The notes: a model not told the origin generated them from the sequence alone. A DNA stretch of 64,000 nt from Aidingimonas halophila (GCF_900106955.1 NZ_FNNI01000009.1:1-64000), one strand, 5' to 3'. Numbered from the stretch's first letter, positions 8,352 through 16,980 are shown. Made by a program: numbers and translations.

Positions 8352-8507
8352 TCACGAGTCCGGATCGGAGGGGGCCAGGAATGGGAGATTGAATGTGTCC
8401 TCAAGCGGAGCAAGTTGACTCCCCGACAAGGTGCTTTCAATACCCATACGCGACAGTTCAGGAGTGATCCAGACTGCTTTGTTGTCTGTCGTATTTACGT
8501 CGTTCAT
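8352..8507 (-). CDS. Lasso precursor peptide A1 (51 aa)
   Basis: ATG 8507 is chosen because CAGGGA lies 8 bp upstream; ATGs at 8525 and 8537 are in frame but lack this. The leader (residues 1-27) holds W13-x-T-P-E-L18 and M-G at 21-22, the motif bound by B1 proteins, and ends in Thr26-Leu27, giving the conserved Thr at position -2. The predicted core is 24 residues (bases 8355-8426) and starts Ser1-Gly2-Ser3. Glu9 is placed to close a nine-residue macrolactam with the Ser1 amine; Asp10 is a less likely alternative. Bulky Phe12, Phe16 and Leu17 could act as steric locks. The core ends in Ser24, the expected kinase target. Seen directly in sequence; ring and phosphorylation are inferred. Confidence 0.92.
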   Translation of the reverse strand: MNDVNTTDNKAVWITPELSRMGIESTLSGSQLAPLEDTFNLPFLAPSDPDS

Positions 8508-8625
8508 TGTCGTTCCCTGTTCCATTCTGGTTGCCATTATTAGTAGGCAATATCAGTGTTGTTATTGATGAATGACACTGTAAATTCATTGCCTCCATTT
8601 TTTCGTCTGATCCTCCTTTTGCATA

Positions 8626-8790
8626 TCATGAGAAGTCATTGCCGGCTGAATTAGGCTGTCCTGACATGGATTCTCCCGGCACATTCTTGCCACCGGATAA
8701 GGTGGCGTCGATACGCATTATGATCAGTTCAGGTGTGACCCATTTTACTTTATCCGTTGGTAACGTGGTTGTTGAGTCCATAGATTTCAT
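8626..8790 (-). CDS. Second lasso precursor peptide A2 (54 aa)
   Basis: Translating the minus strand between the cyclase gene and A1 gives a 54-aa frame from ATG 8790 to TGA at 8626-8628, preceded by CTGGGACAT. A second ATG lies at 8781. The leader (residues 1-31) has W17-V-T-P-E-L22, M25 and a Thr30-Leu31 end, closely matching A1; the Gly usual after M is Arg26 here. The predicted core has 23 residues (bases 8629-8697), begins Ser1-Gly2-Gly3-Lys4, has Glu9 for a nine-residue ring, and ends Asp-Phe-Ser23. The two leaders share W-x-T-P-E-L-x-x-M-x-I-x-x-T-L but the cores share only the S-G start, Pro7, Glu9 and final Ser. It is short enough to be missed by standard gene callers. Confidence 0.88.
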   Translation of the reverse strand: MKSMDSTTTLPTDKVKWVTPELIIMRIDATLSGGKNVPGESMSGQPNSAGNDFS

Positions 8791-8850
8791 CGGTTTATGT
8801 CCCAGAATAGCGTGTCGCTTAAGTGAATAAACTGTTAATTTATGTTAGTA

Positions 8851-8879
8851 AACATGCGGCAGTCAGGTGCCATTGTCAA
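8851..8879 (-). promoter_or_regulatory. Possible promoter ahead of the two precursor genes
   Basis: On the minus strand TTGACA (8879-8874) is followed after 17 bp by CATGTT (8856-8851), a perfect -35 with a weak -10. It would start transcription in the gap between the cyclase gene and A2 and could raise precursor mRNA above enzyme mRNA, as is common in RiPP clusters. A short GGCTT/AAGCC hairpin (8901-8915) lies just upstream. Weak evidence. Confidence 0.3.
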
Positions 8880-8929
8880 TATGAGTTTTCTCCTGACGTT
8901 GGCTTATAAAAAGCCTATGAATTGTTCCG

Positions 8930-10816
8930 CTATCTGACCATATACCGTTGCCATAAATGCCACATCTGTAATGCTGAACAGATGGGTATGAAGGTCGAGA
9001 GGTGTTCCATCGTCATGGTGTCGGGCGTGTTCATTATCGAAGGCTGTAGTGCACGAGTATTCAGCCAGCCACAGTGCTCTTGAAATCCTCCCTCTTGCGC
9101 CTCTTTGGCCAGTAACTGCCAGCAGTCCTTCCTCAATTCCATTCGCTTCGTTTCGTTCACCGGGTCATTCTTTCCTAGGCGTTGCGGCAGCAGGTCGTTG
9201 AGTGCATGGCGGTAGAGCGTGCGAGGCTTGCCGTTCTGCCAGAGGAGTTCCGGCGGAAGCCCCAGGACGAAGCGCAGGAGTCGAATGTCTGTCAGCGGGT
9301 AGCGGTAGACGATGCCGTGCGGGGCCGACCATTTGGCCCAGGTTGCCATGCGACTGGCGAGATGACCGTTTTGTAACAGCAGCGCTTGCATGGTGTGGGG
9401 GTCAGGATATTCTCGCCAAGCCGGCATGCGTCGGTTCTTGAGGTGGGGGTAGCGGTTGGTGAAGTCGCCGTGCATGAACGGGTTGAGTCGTTCCGTTTCC
9501 CGGAAGGGAGAGAAGCGTGCGTAGACGGTATCCGGCATCAGAGGTAGCAGGGCCTGTTGCCATAGGAACCGAGCCATCCGTCGTGGGCGGCGACAGCCGC
9601 CGGCATGGGTGCGTGTCATGGCAAATAGGTTCGGCCATTGCCCGTTCTTGAGCAGGTAGGCCGCGTATCCCCGAATCCCGAATGTTACCGCCTCATCGCC
9701 GCCCCATCCCGATAGCATGATGCGAATGCCTTCCTGCTCAGCATGCGCCATGACCGGCCGTTCCTCGAAAAGGTCGGTGGTCCCTTCCTCGGCAACATCT
9801 CGCGACAGGAAGTCTCGATAGTCGTGACCGGAAGCGGCACCGTAATGGCATGTGATGCCTTCCTGCCGGCAGACCTGTTCGATGAGTTGACGTTCATCTC
9901 GCCGGCCTTCGACAAGTGGGTACTTCACTGATATCGGAGGAGTCCAAGAGTAACTTTTCCTGAGTCGCTGACCATGCTGTTTCAGACGCCGGTTGGCGAG
10001 AATCGTGACACCGGTGGAATCCAGCCCGCCACTGATATGCGAGCCGATCGGGTATGTCGTTCGAGTGCGGTCGCTGACGGCGGTTTCCAGCAAGGCTCTG
10101 AAATGGTCCGCGTAGTCGACATGATGCGAATAACGTACGCTGGGAACGTCGTCGGGCTGCCAGTAAGCATGCTGTTCCAGGCTGGTCCGCGTAACGTGTA
10201 GCCAGTGGCCTGGGGGGAGGGGATGGATGTCCTGAAAGAAACTGTTTTCCGTGGCATCGAACGGCCATCGCAGAAAGTCGGCCACCCGCTGTTCGTCGAT
10301 GCCCAGCGGGATGTCCTTGAAGGCTTTCAAGGCGCTGATATCCGTCGCGAACAGAAATTGATCGCCGACGGACCGATAATAGAGTGAGCGCGTACCGATG
10401 TGGTCCCTGGCACAGAACAGTCGCCGGTTGGGGGCATCCCAGATGGCAAAGGCAAAATCGCCCACGAGTTTCTCGACACACTGCACTCCCCAGCGATGGT
10501 AGGCATCAATGATGAGTTCGCTATCCGGCAAGGTATCGCGTCCGGGGATGTCGAGGCCGAGCCCGTCACAAAGTTCGCCGCGATTGTCGATAATGGCATC
10601 GGCAATAATGACCAGGCCGTTTTTCGCTAGAGGCTGTCGCTCATATTGGGACTCAGGGGTGATATCCAGTTGTTGGTGTCCCAGCGCCACCGGGCCATCC
10701 ATCCAGACTTGCGTACCGTCGCGGCCATAGGCTTTCAGATTCTCCAGCGCATGGCGGAACGCCTCTATCGGAACGGAGGTACCCGAAAAATGAATACGTC
10801 CGACGATGGCGCTCAT
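8930..10816 (-). CDS. Lasso cyclase C (asparagine-synthetase-like)
   Basis: The 628-aa protein has an N-terminal class-II amidotransferase-like domain (about 1-210) and a synthetase domain with the PP-loop S-G-G-L-D-S at 262-267. It would adenylate the Glu9 side chain of the core and form the macrolactam. Residue 2 is Ser, not the catalytic Cys of true glutamine-using asparagine synthetases, which fits lasso cyclases that do not hydrolyse glutamine. The ATG overlaps the stop of the B2 gene by 4 bp. A 139-bp gap then separates it from precursor A2. Confidence 0.9.
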   Translation of the reverse strand: MSAIVGRIHFSGTSVPIEAFRHALENLKAYGRDGTQVWMDGPVALGHQQLDITPESQYERQPLAKNGLVIIADAIIDNRGELCDGLGLDIPGRDTLPDSELIIDAYHRWGVQCVEKLVGDFAFAIWDAPNRRLFCARDHIGTRSLYYRSVGDQFLFATDISALKAFKDIPLGIDEQRVADFLRWPFDATENSFFQDIHPLPPGHWLHVTRTSLEQHAYWQPDDVPSVRYSHHVDYADHFRALLETAVSDRTRTTYPIGSHISGGLDSTGVTILANRRLKQHGQRLRKSYSWTPPISVKYPLVEGRRDERQLIEQVCRQEGITCHYGAASGHDYRDFLSRDVAEEGTTDLFEERPVMAHAEQEGIRIMLSGWGGDEAVTFGIRGYAAYLLKNGQWPNLFAMTRTHAGGCRRPRRMARFLWQQALLPLMPDTVYARFSPFRETERLNPFMHGDFTNRYPHLKNRRMPAWREYPDPHTMQALLLQNGHLASRMATWAKWSAPHGIVYRYPLTDIRLLRFVLGLPPELLWQNGKPRTLYRHALNDLLPQRLGKNDPVNETKRMELRKDCWQLLAKEAQEGGFQEHCGWLNTRALQPSIMNTPDTMTMEHLSTFIPICSALQMWHLWQRYMVR

Positions 10817-11337
10817 CGTTTTCCACCATGAGGCTTCGGTTCCTCGGCAACGGTGTGCATGAAACAGGCAATCGGGGTGAAGTGATCGTCATGATGCCCC
10901 ATCACGATGTGTCCGCCGACCGTCAGCCAGGCATGAGCCGCTAATGTGTGATCGGGCTCGGTCGCCGTTTTCGAGACGATACGGGTTCCCAGCAAGAGAC
11001 GACTGGCGATTCGGCGTCTGCCAAGCATCCAGTGGGCGGCCATCGCCATCATCAGACACGTGAAGCGTCCGCCGAGGCAATGATTGATCGTCATCAGCCG
11101 CTTGCAGACCTGCAGCGTAGTACTGTCGGGTGGATGCGGGGTGGCGGTTGTCATGTCGCACTGGAGTGTGCCGAGCCGTTTCGACCACCATCGATAGGGG
11201 AGCACTCGCACATACAGCCAGGCCAGTGAGAGCAAGCACAGTGCTTCCAATGACCACCATCGATGCCGAGCAGATAGTTGCAGGAAGCGATGGGTCAGCC
11301 GTACGTAGTTCTTGCAGCTAGAGACGAAGGTCGGCAT
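10813..11337 (-). CDS. Lasso leader peptidase B2 (transglutaminase-like)
   Basis: The frame is open far upstream, but ATG 11337 with GGAAATGGCG just before it gives a 174-aa protein that starts at the right point. A hydrophobic segment at about residues 29-46 suggests membrane attachment. The cysteine-protease core follows with F-T-C94-L and A-H135-A-W-L, the Cys and His of the B2 family. The third catalytic residue is not obvious: the position 12 after the His, Asp in McjB, is Gly here, with an H-H-D-D cluster 13-16 after the His. It cleaves after Thr-Leu in the leaders. It begins 20 bp inside the end of the sugar dehydrogenase gene. Confidence 0.87.
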   Translation of the reverse strand: MPTFVSSCKNYVRLTHRFLQLSARHRWWSLEALCLLSLAWLYVRVLPYRWWSKRLGTLQCDMTTATPHPPDSTTLQVCKRLMTINHCLGGRFTCLMMAMAAHWMLGRRRIASRLLLGTRIVSKTATEPDHTLAAHAWLTVGGHIVMGHHDDHFTPIACFMHTVAEEPKPHGGKR

Positions 11338-12604
11338 CGCCATTTCCGAGCATGTATTTGAGATCATAGAGAACGTGCTGCGGTTTTCCCCAGCTGCGTA
11401 TACGTGACGCTCCCAGGTCGCGGAATTCACGATGCGCAACGGCAAGAATAACGGCGTCATAGGTCCCCGGATGGGGTTGGTCGACCGGCCGAATACCGTA
11501 TTGGTGTACGGCATCGTCGATGCTGGCATGTGGGTCGTAAACGTCCACGGTGATATCGAAGTCCGCCAGCTCCCTAATGATATCGACCACGCGTGTATTA
11601 CGCAGGTCGGGGCAGTTTTCCTTGAATGTCAGCCCGAGCACCAGAACGCGTGCGCCTTGCGCGTGAATACGCTGTTTGATCATCTGCTTGACCAACTGCC
11701 CGGCGACATAGGCGCCCATGCCATCGTTGATACGGCGACCGGACAGAATCACCTCGGGGTGGTAGCCGACTTGTTGGGCCTTGTGCGTCAGGTAGTAGGG
11801 GTCGACGCCAATGCAGTGCCCTCCGACCAGCCCGGGGCGAAACGGCAGGAAATTCCACTTGGTGCCGGCCGCCTTCAATACTTCTTCCGTATCGATATTG
11901 AGCCGGTTGAAGATCATCGATAGTTCATTGATCAGGGCGATATTGATGTCGCGCTGTGTGTTCTCGATGACCTTGGCGGCTTCCGCGACCCGAATGGAAC
12001 TGGCCTTGAATGTGCCGGCCGTAATCACTCGGGCATAAAGAGCGTCGACGAAGTCCGCGACTTGTGGCGTGGAGCCCGAGGTGACTTTCTGAATCGTGGC
12101 TACGCGGTGTTCCTTGTCTCCTGGATTGATGCGTTCGGGGCTGTAGCCGGCAAAGAAATCGATGTTGTACTGCAGGCCGGATTCCCGTTCGATGATAGGA
12201 ATGCACTCTTCTTCCGTGGCCCCGGGATACACCGTGGATTCGTAAATCACGACATCGCCTTTGGTGATGACGCGCCCGATGAGTTGGCTTGCCTTTATCA
12301 AGGGAGTGAGGTCGGGGCAGTGCTGGGCATCGATAGGCGTGGGAACCGTGACAATATAGACATTGCTATGCCGCAGAGCATCCGTGTCGTGAGTGAATTG
12401 CAATTGCGTCGCTTGGCAAAGCGTGTCCTGTTCGACTTCCAGGGTGAGATCGATCCCCTCCTGCAACTGGGCAATTCGCTGGCTATTGATGTCGAAGCCC
12501 AGCGTCGGAAAATGTTTGCCGAATTCCACCGCCAACGGCAGCCCCACGTAGCCGAGGCCGATGATGGCCACGCGTGTCTGTTCCAGTGTATGAGTCAGTT
12601 CCAT
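11318..12604 (-). CDS. UDP-N-acetylhexosamine 6-dehydrogenase (WbpO/TviB-like)
   Basis: A 428-aa NAD-dependent nucleotide-sugar dehydrogenase: Rossmann G-L-G-Y-V-G-L-P at residues 17-24, the substrate loop [10 protein letters not shown], and a catalytic [12 protein letters not shown]. The [15 protein letters not shown] variant is that of TviB/WbpO enzymes, which oxidise UDP-GlcNAc or UDP-GalNAc to the uronic acid. It would supply an acidic sugar for a surface glycan. It is 31 bp downstream of the WbpM-like gene and overlaps the lasso B2 gene by 20 bp, joining polysaccharide and lasso genes in one minus-strand run. Confidence 0.88.
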   Translation of the reverse strand: MELTHTLEQTRVAIIGLGYVGLPLAVEFGKHFPTLGFDINSQRIAQLQEGIDLTLEVEQDTLCQATQLQFTHDTDALRHSNVYIVTVPTPIDAQHCPDLTPLIKASQLIGRVITKGDVVIYESTVYPGATEEECIPIIERESGLQYNIDFFAGYSPERINPGDKEHRVATIQKVTSGSTPQVADFVDALYARVITAGTFKASSIRVAEAAKVIENTQRDINIALINELSMIFNRLNIDTEEVLKAAGTKWNFLPFRPGLVGGHCIGVDPYYLTHKAQQVGYHPEVILSGRRINDGMGAYVAGQLVKQMIKQRIHAQGARVLVLGLTFKENCPDLRNTRVVDIIRELADFDITVDVYDPHASIDDAVHQYGIRPVDQPHPGTYDAVILAVAHREFRDLGASRIRSWGKPQHVLYDLKYMLGNGDADLRL

Positions 12605-12635
12605 GGATCAATGTCCTCGCAGTGATGGTCGGGGG

Positions 12636-14630
12636 TCAAAAGTGAGGCCCCCCTTTGACGAGGGAGACAGCGGAGACCTTGAGCACGTCGAACGCGTCCT
12701 CTTCAGCAGACGTCACTTTGGTCGTCGCAGGCTCGGCAGATTTGGATTGATGAATCGGATCGACGATCGGTCCATCAGGCTGGTAGGCGGTCGGAGCTTC
12801 TCTCAACAATTCCCGGATACGATCGTATTCATGATTGGATAGCGTGGCGTAGAGCCGTTGCAGATAGGCATTGAGTGTCGGCCAATCCCAGAAGGCCTCA
12901 TTGGCTGACATGATACGTGGATGACTCGTGGGAACGGTGCCGTCGCCGATCAGGAGTTCTTCGAACAGTTTTTCACCTGGCCGAAGGCCGCTATAGACGA
13001 TTTCGATGTCACCATCGGGATTGTCTTGATCGATGATTTCCATGCCGGATAGCCTGACTATTTTCCGGGCCAGCTCATCGATCTTGATGGGTTCACCCAT
13101 GTCGAGGACGAACACATCTCCGCCCCGTCCCATGGCGCCAGCTTGAATGACGAGTTGTGCCGCTTCGGGAATGGTCATGAAGTATCGTGTGATGTCGGGA
13201 TGCGTCACCGTAATCGGGCCGCCTGCCTTTATCTGCTTGCGAAACAGGGGCACGACAGAGCCTGAGGAACCCAACACGTTACCGAATCGCACCATGCAGA
13301 AGCGTGTCATACTCTGGTGGGCGGCCAATGACTGGCAGATGAGTTCCGCAAGTCGTTTCGTGGTCCCCATGACATTCGTCGGTCGAACCGCTTTATCGGT
13401 AGAGATGAGTACGAAGGTATCGACACCACAGTCGATGGCAGCTCTGGCCATTTCCAGGGTACCGAACACATTGTTACGAATGCCTTCCACCATGTTGTTC
13501 TCGACAATGGGCACATGTTTGTAAGCGGCAGCGTGATAAATGGTCTGCACGTGGAAGGTGCGCATGATGTCATCAAGACGAGAGCGTTGTTGTACGGAAC
13601 CCAGGAGTGCTCTGATTACGGCTGGAGGGGAGGTTTTCAGGGCCAGGTTTTGGAGTTCCCGTTCGATGCGATAGAGAGAATATTCGCAGATATCCAATAG
13701 CAGTAACTGTGCGGGGCCCTGTACAAGGATTTGACGGCAGAGTTCGGAACCGATGGACCCTCCGGCCCCTGTCACCATCACGACTTTGCCCCGGATATTG
13801 GCATCGAGGAGTGATTGATTCGGGGGGATGGGATCGCGCCCGAGTAAATCGTCTATCGTGATATCACGGAGCTCTTCGATACGTGAGTGCCCGGCGACGA
13901 TATCGGCCATGCCCGGTACGGTTTGAACGGGAACGGTCAAGGGTTCAAGCGTCTGCAGGATATGGCGCTTGCGTGAAAGCGGGGCGCTCGGTATGGCGAA
14001 CAGAATGCGCTCTACCTGCATCGTCTGTATCAACCGGGGTAACTCACCGGGCGGATAGACCTTGAGTCCTTCAACCCGCGTACCGTGCATGCCTCGCCAG
14101 TCATCGACGAACCCGACCGGGGTATATTCATGGCCGTTGTTGAGTGACGTCACGAGCTGTGAGCCGGCGGATCCTGCTCCGTATATGATGACTCGTGTCG
14201 TCTGCCGCATCACTGTCAAGCGATAAAGACTGCGCAACAGGAGGCGAACACCTCCCACCAATGATAATGAAAGCAGGGCATAGATGATGGAGACGGAATG
14301 GGGAAGAGGTTGCCCGATAATGACGTTGGCCAATGCGATAAGAAGGGCTGACCCACAGACGCATATCATCAACGTCTTTAGTGTTTTATAACCGAGAAAA
14401 CGGAGAACGTGTCGATATAACCCTAACGCAGTGAACAGCATTAACGTGGCAGGGGTGATCATGGCGATGAGTAACCATGTATCGAAGTAGGTCAATGCCT
14501 CGTTTGAGCCGGTCCTCAGTAGGATGGCCAATAAAAGGCTTCCCGAAACCAGCCCCATATCCATCCAGGTGAGCACAAATCGTTTATGCCTTCGAGGCAG
14601 GCGAAAGAGTTTATCCAATGATAAAGACAT
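12636..14630 (-). CDS. WbpM/CapD-like nucleoside-diphosphate sugar 4,6-dehydratase
   Basis: A 664-aa membrane-bound SDR: four N-terminal membrane helices (about 20-130), a CoA-binding-like Rossmann segment with G-A-G-S-A-G near residue 150, and an extended SDR domain with T-G-A-G-G-S-I-G-S-E-L-C-R-Q near 290 and S-T-D-K-A-V-R-P-T-N-V-M-G. This architecture belongs to UDP-GlcNAc C4/C6-dehydratases that start synthesis of deoxy- and diamino-sugars such as QuiNAc or FucNAc. It heads the minus-strand run leading into the lasso genes. A 654-aa paralogue lies at 20050. Confidence 0.9.
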   Translation of the reverse strand: MSLSLDKLFRLPRRHKRFVLTWMDMGLVSGSLLLAILLRTGSNEALTYFDTWLLIAMITPATLMLFTALGLYRHVLRFLGYKTLKTLMICVCGSALLIALANVIIGQPLPHSVSIIYALLSLSLVGGVRLLLRSLYRLTVMRQTTRVIIYGAGSAGSQLVTSLNNGHEYTPVGFVDDWRGMHGTRVEGLKVYPPGELPRLIQTMQVERILFAIPSAPLSRKRHILQTLEPLTVPVQTVPGMADIVAGHSRIEELRDITIDDLLGRDPIPPNQSLLDANIRGKVVMVTGAGGSIGSELCRQILVQGPAQLLLLDICEYSLYRIERELQNLALKTSPPAVIRALLGSVQQRSRLDDIMRTFHVQTIYHAAAYKHVPIVENNMVEGIRNNVFGTLEMARAAIDCGVDTFVLISTDKAVRPTNVMGTTKRLAELICQSLAAHQSMTRFCMVRFGNVLGSSGSVVPLFRKQIKAGGPITVTHPDITRYFMTIPEAAQLVIQAGAMGRGGDVFVLDMGEPIKIDELARKIVRLSGMEIIDQDNPDGDIEIVYSGLRPGEKLFEELLIGDGTVPTSHPRIMSANEAFWDWPTLNAYLQRLYATLSNHEYDRIRELLREAPTAYQPDGPIVDPIHQSKSAEPATTKVTSAEEDAFDVLKVSAVSLVKGGPHF

Positions 14631-15189
14631 GTCCTGCCCCTTATAACGTTCCCATGACCTATATGCGTATTTTTTCTGTTTATTTTTCTTTAGCTTATAA
14701 TTTTATTGCTTTAACCTGCGTTGTTACAGATAGTTAATTAATGTTACTTCAAGTGTTAATGATAAAATATCTTTACACTTATACCAAGCTGATTTTTCTA
14801 ATCTTTTCAAGGCATTAAAAAGTTAATTTTTCAGCTTGCTTTTGATATTGTTTTCCCTTTTGGGAGCATGATCATGCATTCGTTATTAGTGGTGAATCCC
14901 TTGGTCGAAAAATGCACAGGGATGATTGGTTGGGTCCGCTGAAATAGTCTGAGATCAGTCATGCCGTTCTCTTTCTTCCGTGGAACACCTGTATGGCCGG
15001 CTATGCGATATGGTTTGGTTTATATAACGAAATCAGTGCGTTCGGTGGGGAATATCATCAGGCTGAGGGCTGCCTCGTGATAATCAACATGGATCCAAGG
15101 ATATGGGCGGGGCAGTACAGAGTAGAGAAATCACTGTCGGAACACGTTACCATTGAGGCCGTTTTTTCTGAGCACAGGCGCATTGATTG
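14631..15189. other. AT-rich divergent intergenic region (about 560 bp)
   Basis: Between the divergent genes at 14630 and 15190. Bases about 14660-14870 are strongly AT-rich, with T-runs and many TATAAT-like hexamers, and probably hold the promoter for the leftward polysaccharide/lasso run and perhaps binding sites for a nucleoid protein. I could not pick one promoter with confidence. The right half (about 14880-15189) has ordinary composition. A 65-codon frame there (from 14993) has no ribosome-binding site or recognisable motif, and I do not call it a gene. Confidence 0.5.
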
Positions 15190-16956
15190 ATGGAGTGGCA
15201 GGCCTATTTGTCATTGGCCACCGTGGTGGCCGTGCTGGCGACGCTAGTGCTGACGCGTATCGCGCCCGATGTAATCCTGATGGCAGCGCTGGGCTTCTTG
15301 ACCATTGCCGGCATCCTGACGCCGGGAGAAGCGCTAGCTGGGTTTTCCAACCCGGGTGTGATGACGATTGCCGTACTGTATGTCGTAGCAGCGGGGTTAA
15401 AGGAGACGGGGGCGATTCAGTGGATTGCTCATGGTTTGTTGGGGCAACCCAGGCGGCTGCGGCTCGCGCAATTGCGTGTAGTGATGCCTGCCGCTGGTTT
15501 GAGTGCCTTCATGAACAATACCACTGTCGTGGCGATGTTCATTCCCGCCTTGCAGGAGTGGGCCAAACGGCTCAAGTTGCCGCCGTCCAAGTTGCTGTTG
15601 CCGCTGAGTTATGCCGCCATTCTCGGCGGTACCTGCACATTGATCGGCACCAGTACCAATCTGGTGGTCAATGGTCTGTTGCAGACCGAGGCCGGGATCG
15701 ATCTGGCCATGTTCGATCTGGCCTGGGTCGGTGTGCCCCTGGTGGTGATCGGTGGTGGTTTTTTGTACTTGTTTGCCGATAAGCTGCTGCCCAATCGGGA
15801 AGGTGCGCTCGAACAACTGGAATCCGCTCGCGAGTATAGTGTCGAGGTGCAGATCGATGACAACGGCCCGTTGCCGGGCAAGACCATTCGTGAGGCGGGA
15901 CTGCGCAGCCTTAGCCACGGTTATCTGGCCGATATCGAGCGTGACGGTCAGTTGATGACGGCGGTACCGCCGGATACCCAATTGCGGGCCAGGGATGTCT
16001 TGATCTTCATCGGTGCGCCGGAGTGTGCCCGTGAGCTGCGTCGTATTCATGGACTGAAGCCCGCCAACGGTGATGTGCATAAACTCGATATCGCGCATCA
16101 TCATCGGTGCCTGGTCGAGGCGGTGATCGGTCCGGATTTCGCCGGGCTGGACCAGACCGTCAAGCAGTCGCGTTTTCGCAGTCGCTATCGAGCGGTCATT
16201 CTGTCGATTTCCCGTGCCGGCCAGCGGCTGCCGGGCAAGGTGGGAGATATCACACTCCAGGTCGGCGATACCCTGTTGATGGAAACCGACCATGAGTTCG
16301 TCGAGCAGTATCGTTACCGCAAGGACTTCTTGCTGGTCAGCGCACTGAACGATTCAACTCCCCCTAACTTTCGCAAGGCACCGCTGGCACTGAGCATCCT
16401 GGGCGGTATGGTGTTGATGAGTGCCACCGGGCTGTTGAGTATCCTTGAAGCGGCATTGCTAGCCGGTGGCGCCATGCTGATGACTCGTTGCCTGACCGCC
16501 AGCAAGGCGCGCCGCTATATCGATCTGACGGTGCTGGTAGTGATTGCGGCTGCATTCTCTCTCGGGGCCGCGATGGACAAGACCGGTGCGGCAAGCGCGA
16601 TTGCCGGCCTGCTGATGCAACTGGGCGGCGCCTCGCCGTGGCTGGCGCTGGCATTGGTTTATCTGATGACGGTCGTCTTTACTGAACTGATCACCAATAA
16701 TGCGGCGGCCGTGCTGATGTTTCCGATCGCCAACTCGGTAGCGGAACAGATGGGGGTAAGTCTGTTACCCTTTGCCATTGCCATCATGATCGCCGCTTCG
16801 GCCAGTTTCATGACGCCGTTGGGCTACCAGACCAATCTCATGGTTCTTGGGCCCGGCGGCTATAGGATCACGGACTACATGCGCCTCGGGGCGCCGCTGA
16901 CATTGATCGTCGCCGTCACGGCATTGAGTGTGATTCCGATGGTGTGGGGATTTTGA
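15190..16956 (+). CDS. SLC13/DASS permease with TrkA_C domains (likely sulfate uptake)
   Basis: A 588-aa transporter with hydrophobic blocks at both ends and a soluble middle of about 180 residues carrying two RCK-C (TrkA_C)-like modules (about 215-300 and 300-385). The two DASS signatures are visible: S-A-F-M-N-N-T-T-V-V-A near residue 105 and E-L-I-T-N-N-A-A-A-V in the C-terminal half. This form is typical of sodium-coupled sulfate or thiosulfate permeases. Its place just before cysQ and cysNC supports sulfate as substrate. ATG 15190 is used; the TTG 3 bp before it is also in frame. Confidence 0.85.
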   Translation: MEWQAYLSLATVVAVLATLVLTRIAPDVILMAALGFLTIAGILTPGEALAGFSNPGVMTIAVLYVVAAGLKETGAIQWIAHGLLGQPRRLRLAQLRVVMPAAGLSAFMNNTTVVAMFIPALQEWAKRLKLPPSKLLLPLSYAAILGGTCTLIGTSTNLVVNGLLQTEAGIDLAMFDLAWVGVPLVVIGGGFLYLFADKLLPNREGALEQLESAREYSVEVQIDDNGPLPGKTIREAGLRSLSHGYLADIERDGQLMTAVPPDTQLRARDVLIFIGAPECARELRRIHGLKPANGDVHKLDIAHHHRCLVEAVIGPDFAGLDQTVKQSRFRSRYRAVILSISRAGQRLPGKVGDITLQVGDTLLMETDHEFVEQYRYRKDFLLVSALNDSTPPNFRKAPLALSILGGMVLMSATGLLSILEAALLAGGAMLMTRCLTASKARRYIDLTVLVVIAAAFSLGAAMDKTGAASAIAGLLMQLGGASPWLALALVYLMTVVFTELITNNAAAVLMFPIANSVAEQMGVSLLPFAIAIMIAASASFMTPLGYQTNLMVLGPGGYRITDYMRLGAPLTLIVAVTALSVIPMVWGF

Positions 16957-16980
16957 AACGACAGTGGCAAGCGATATGTT

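Noticed and set aside
8458-8598. 46-codon minus-strand frame overlapping the A1 leader, preceded by AAAAGGAGGA
   Set aside because: It has a good ribosome-binding site but no lasso motif, overlaps A1 in another frame, and its Asn/Gln-rich content looks like chance. It could be a leader frame affecting A1 translation, but nothing supports that.
11338-11529. N-terminal extension of the B2 frame to 238 aa
   Set aside because: It overlaps the sugar dehydrogenase gene in another frame and is not B2-like; ATG 11337 fits the family.
14875-14940. Short frame of about 22 codons after GGGAGC in the large intergenic region
   Set aside because: Too short, with no recognisable motif and no clear promoter.
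14993-15190. 65-codon frame before the SLC13 gene
   Set aside because: No ribosome-binding site, mixed composition and no known pattern.
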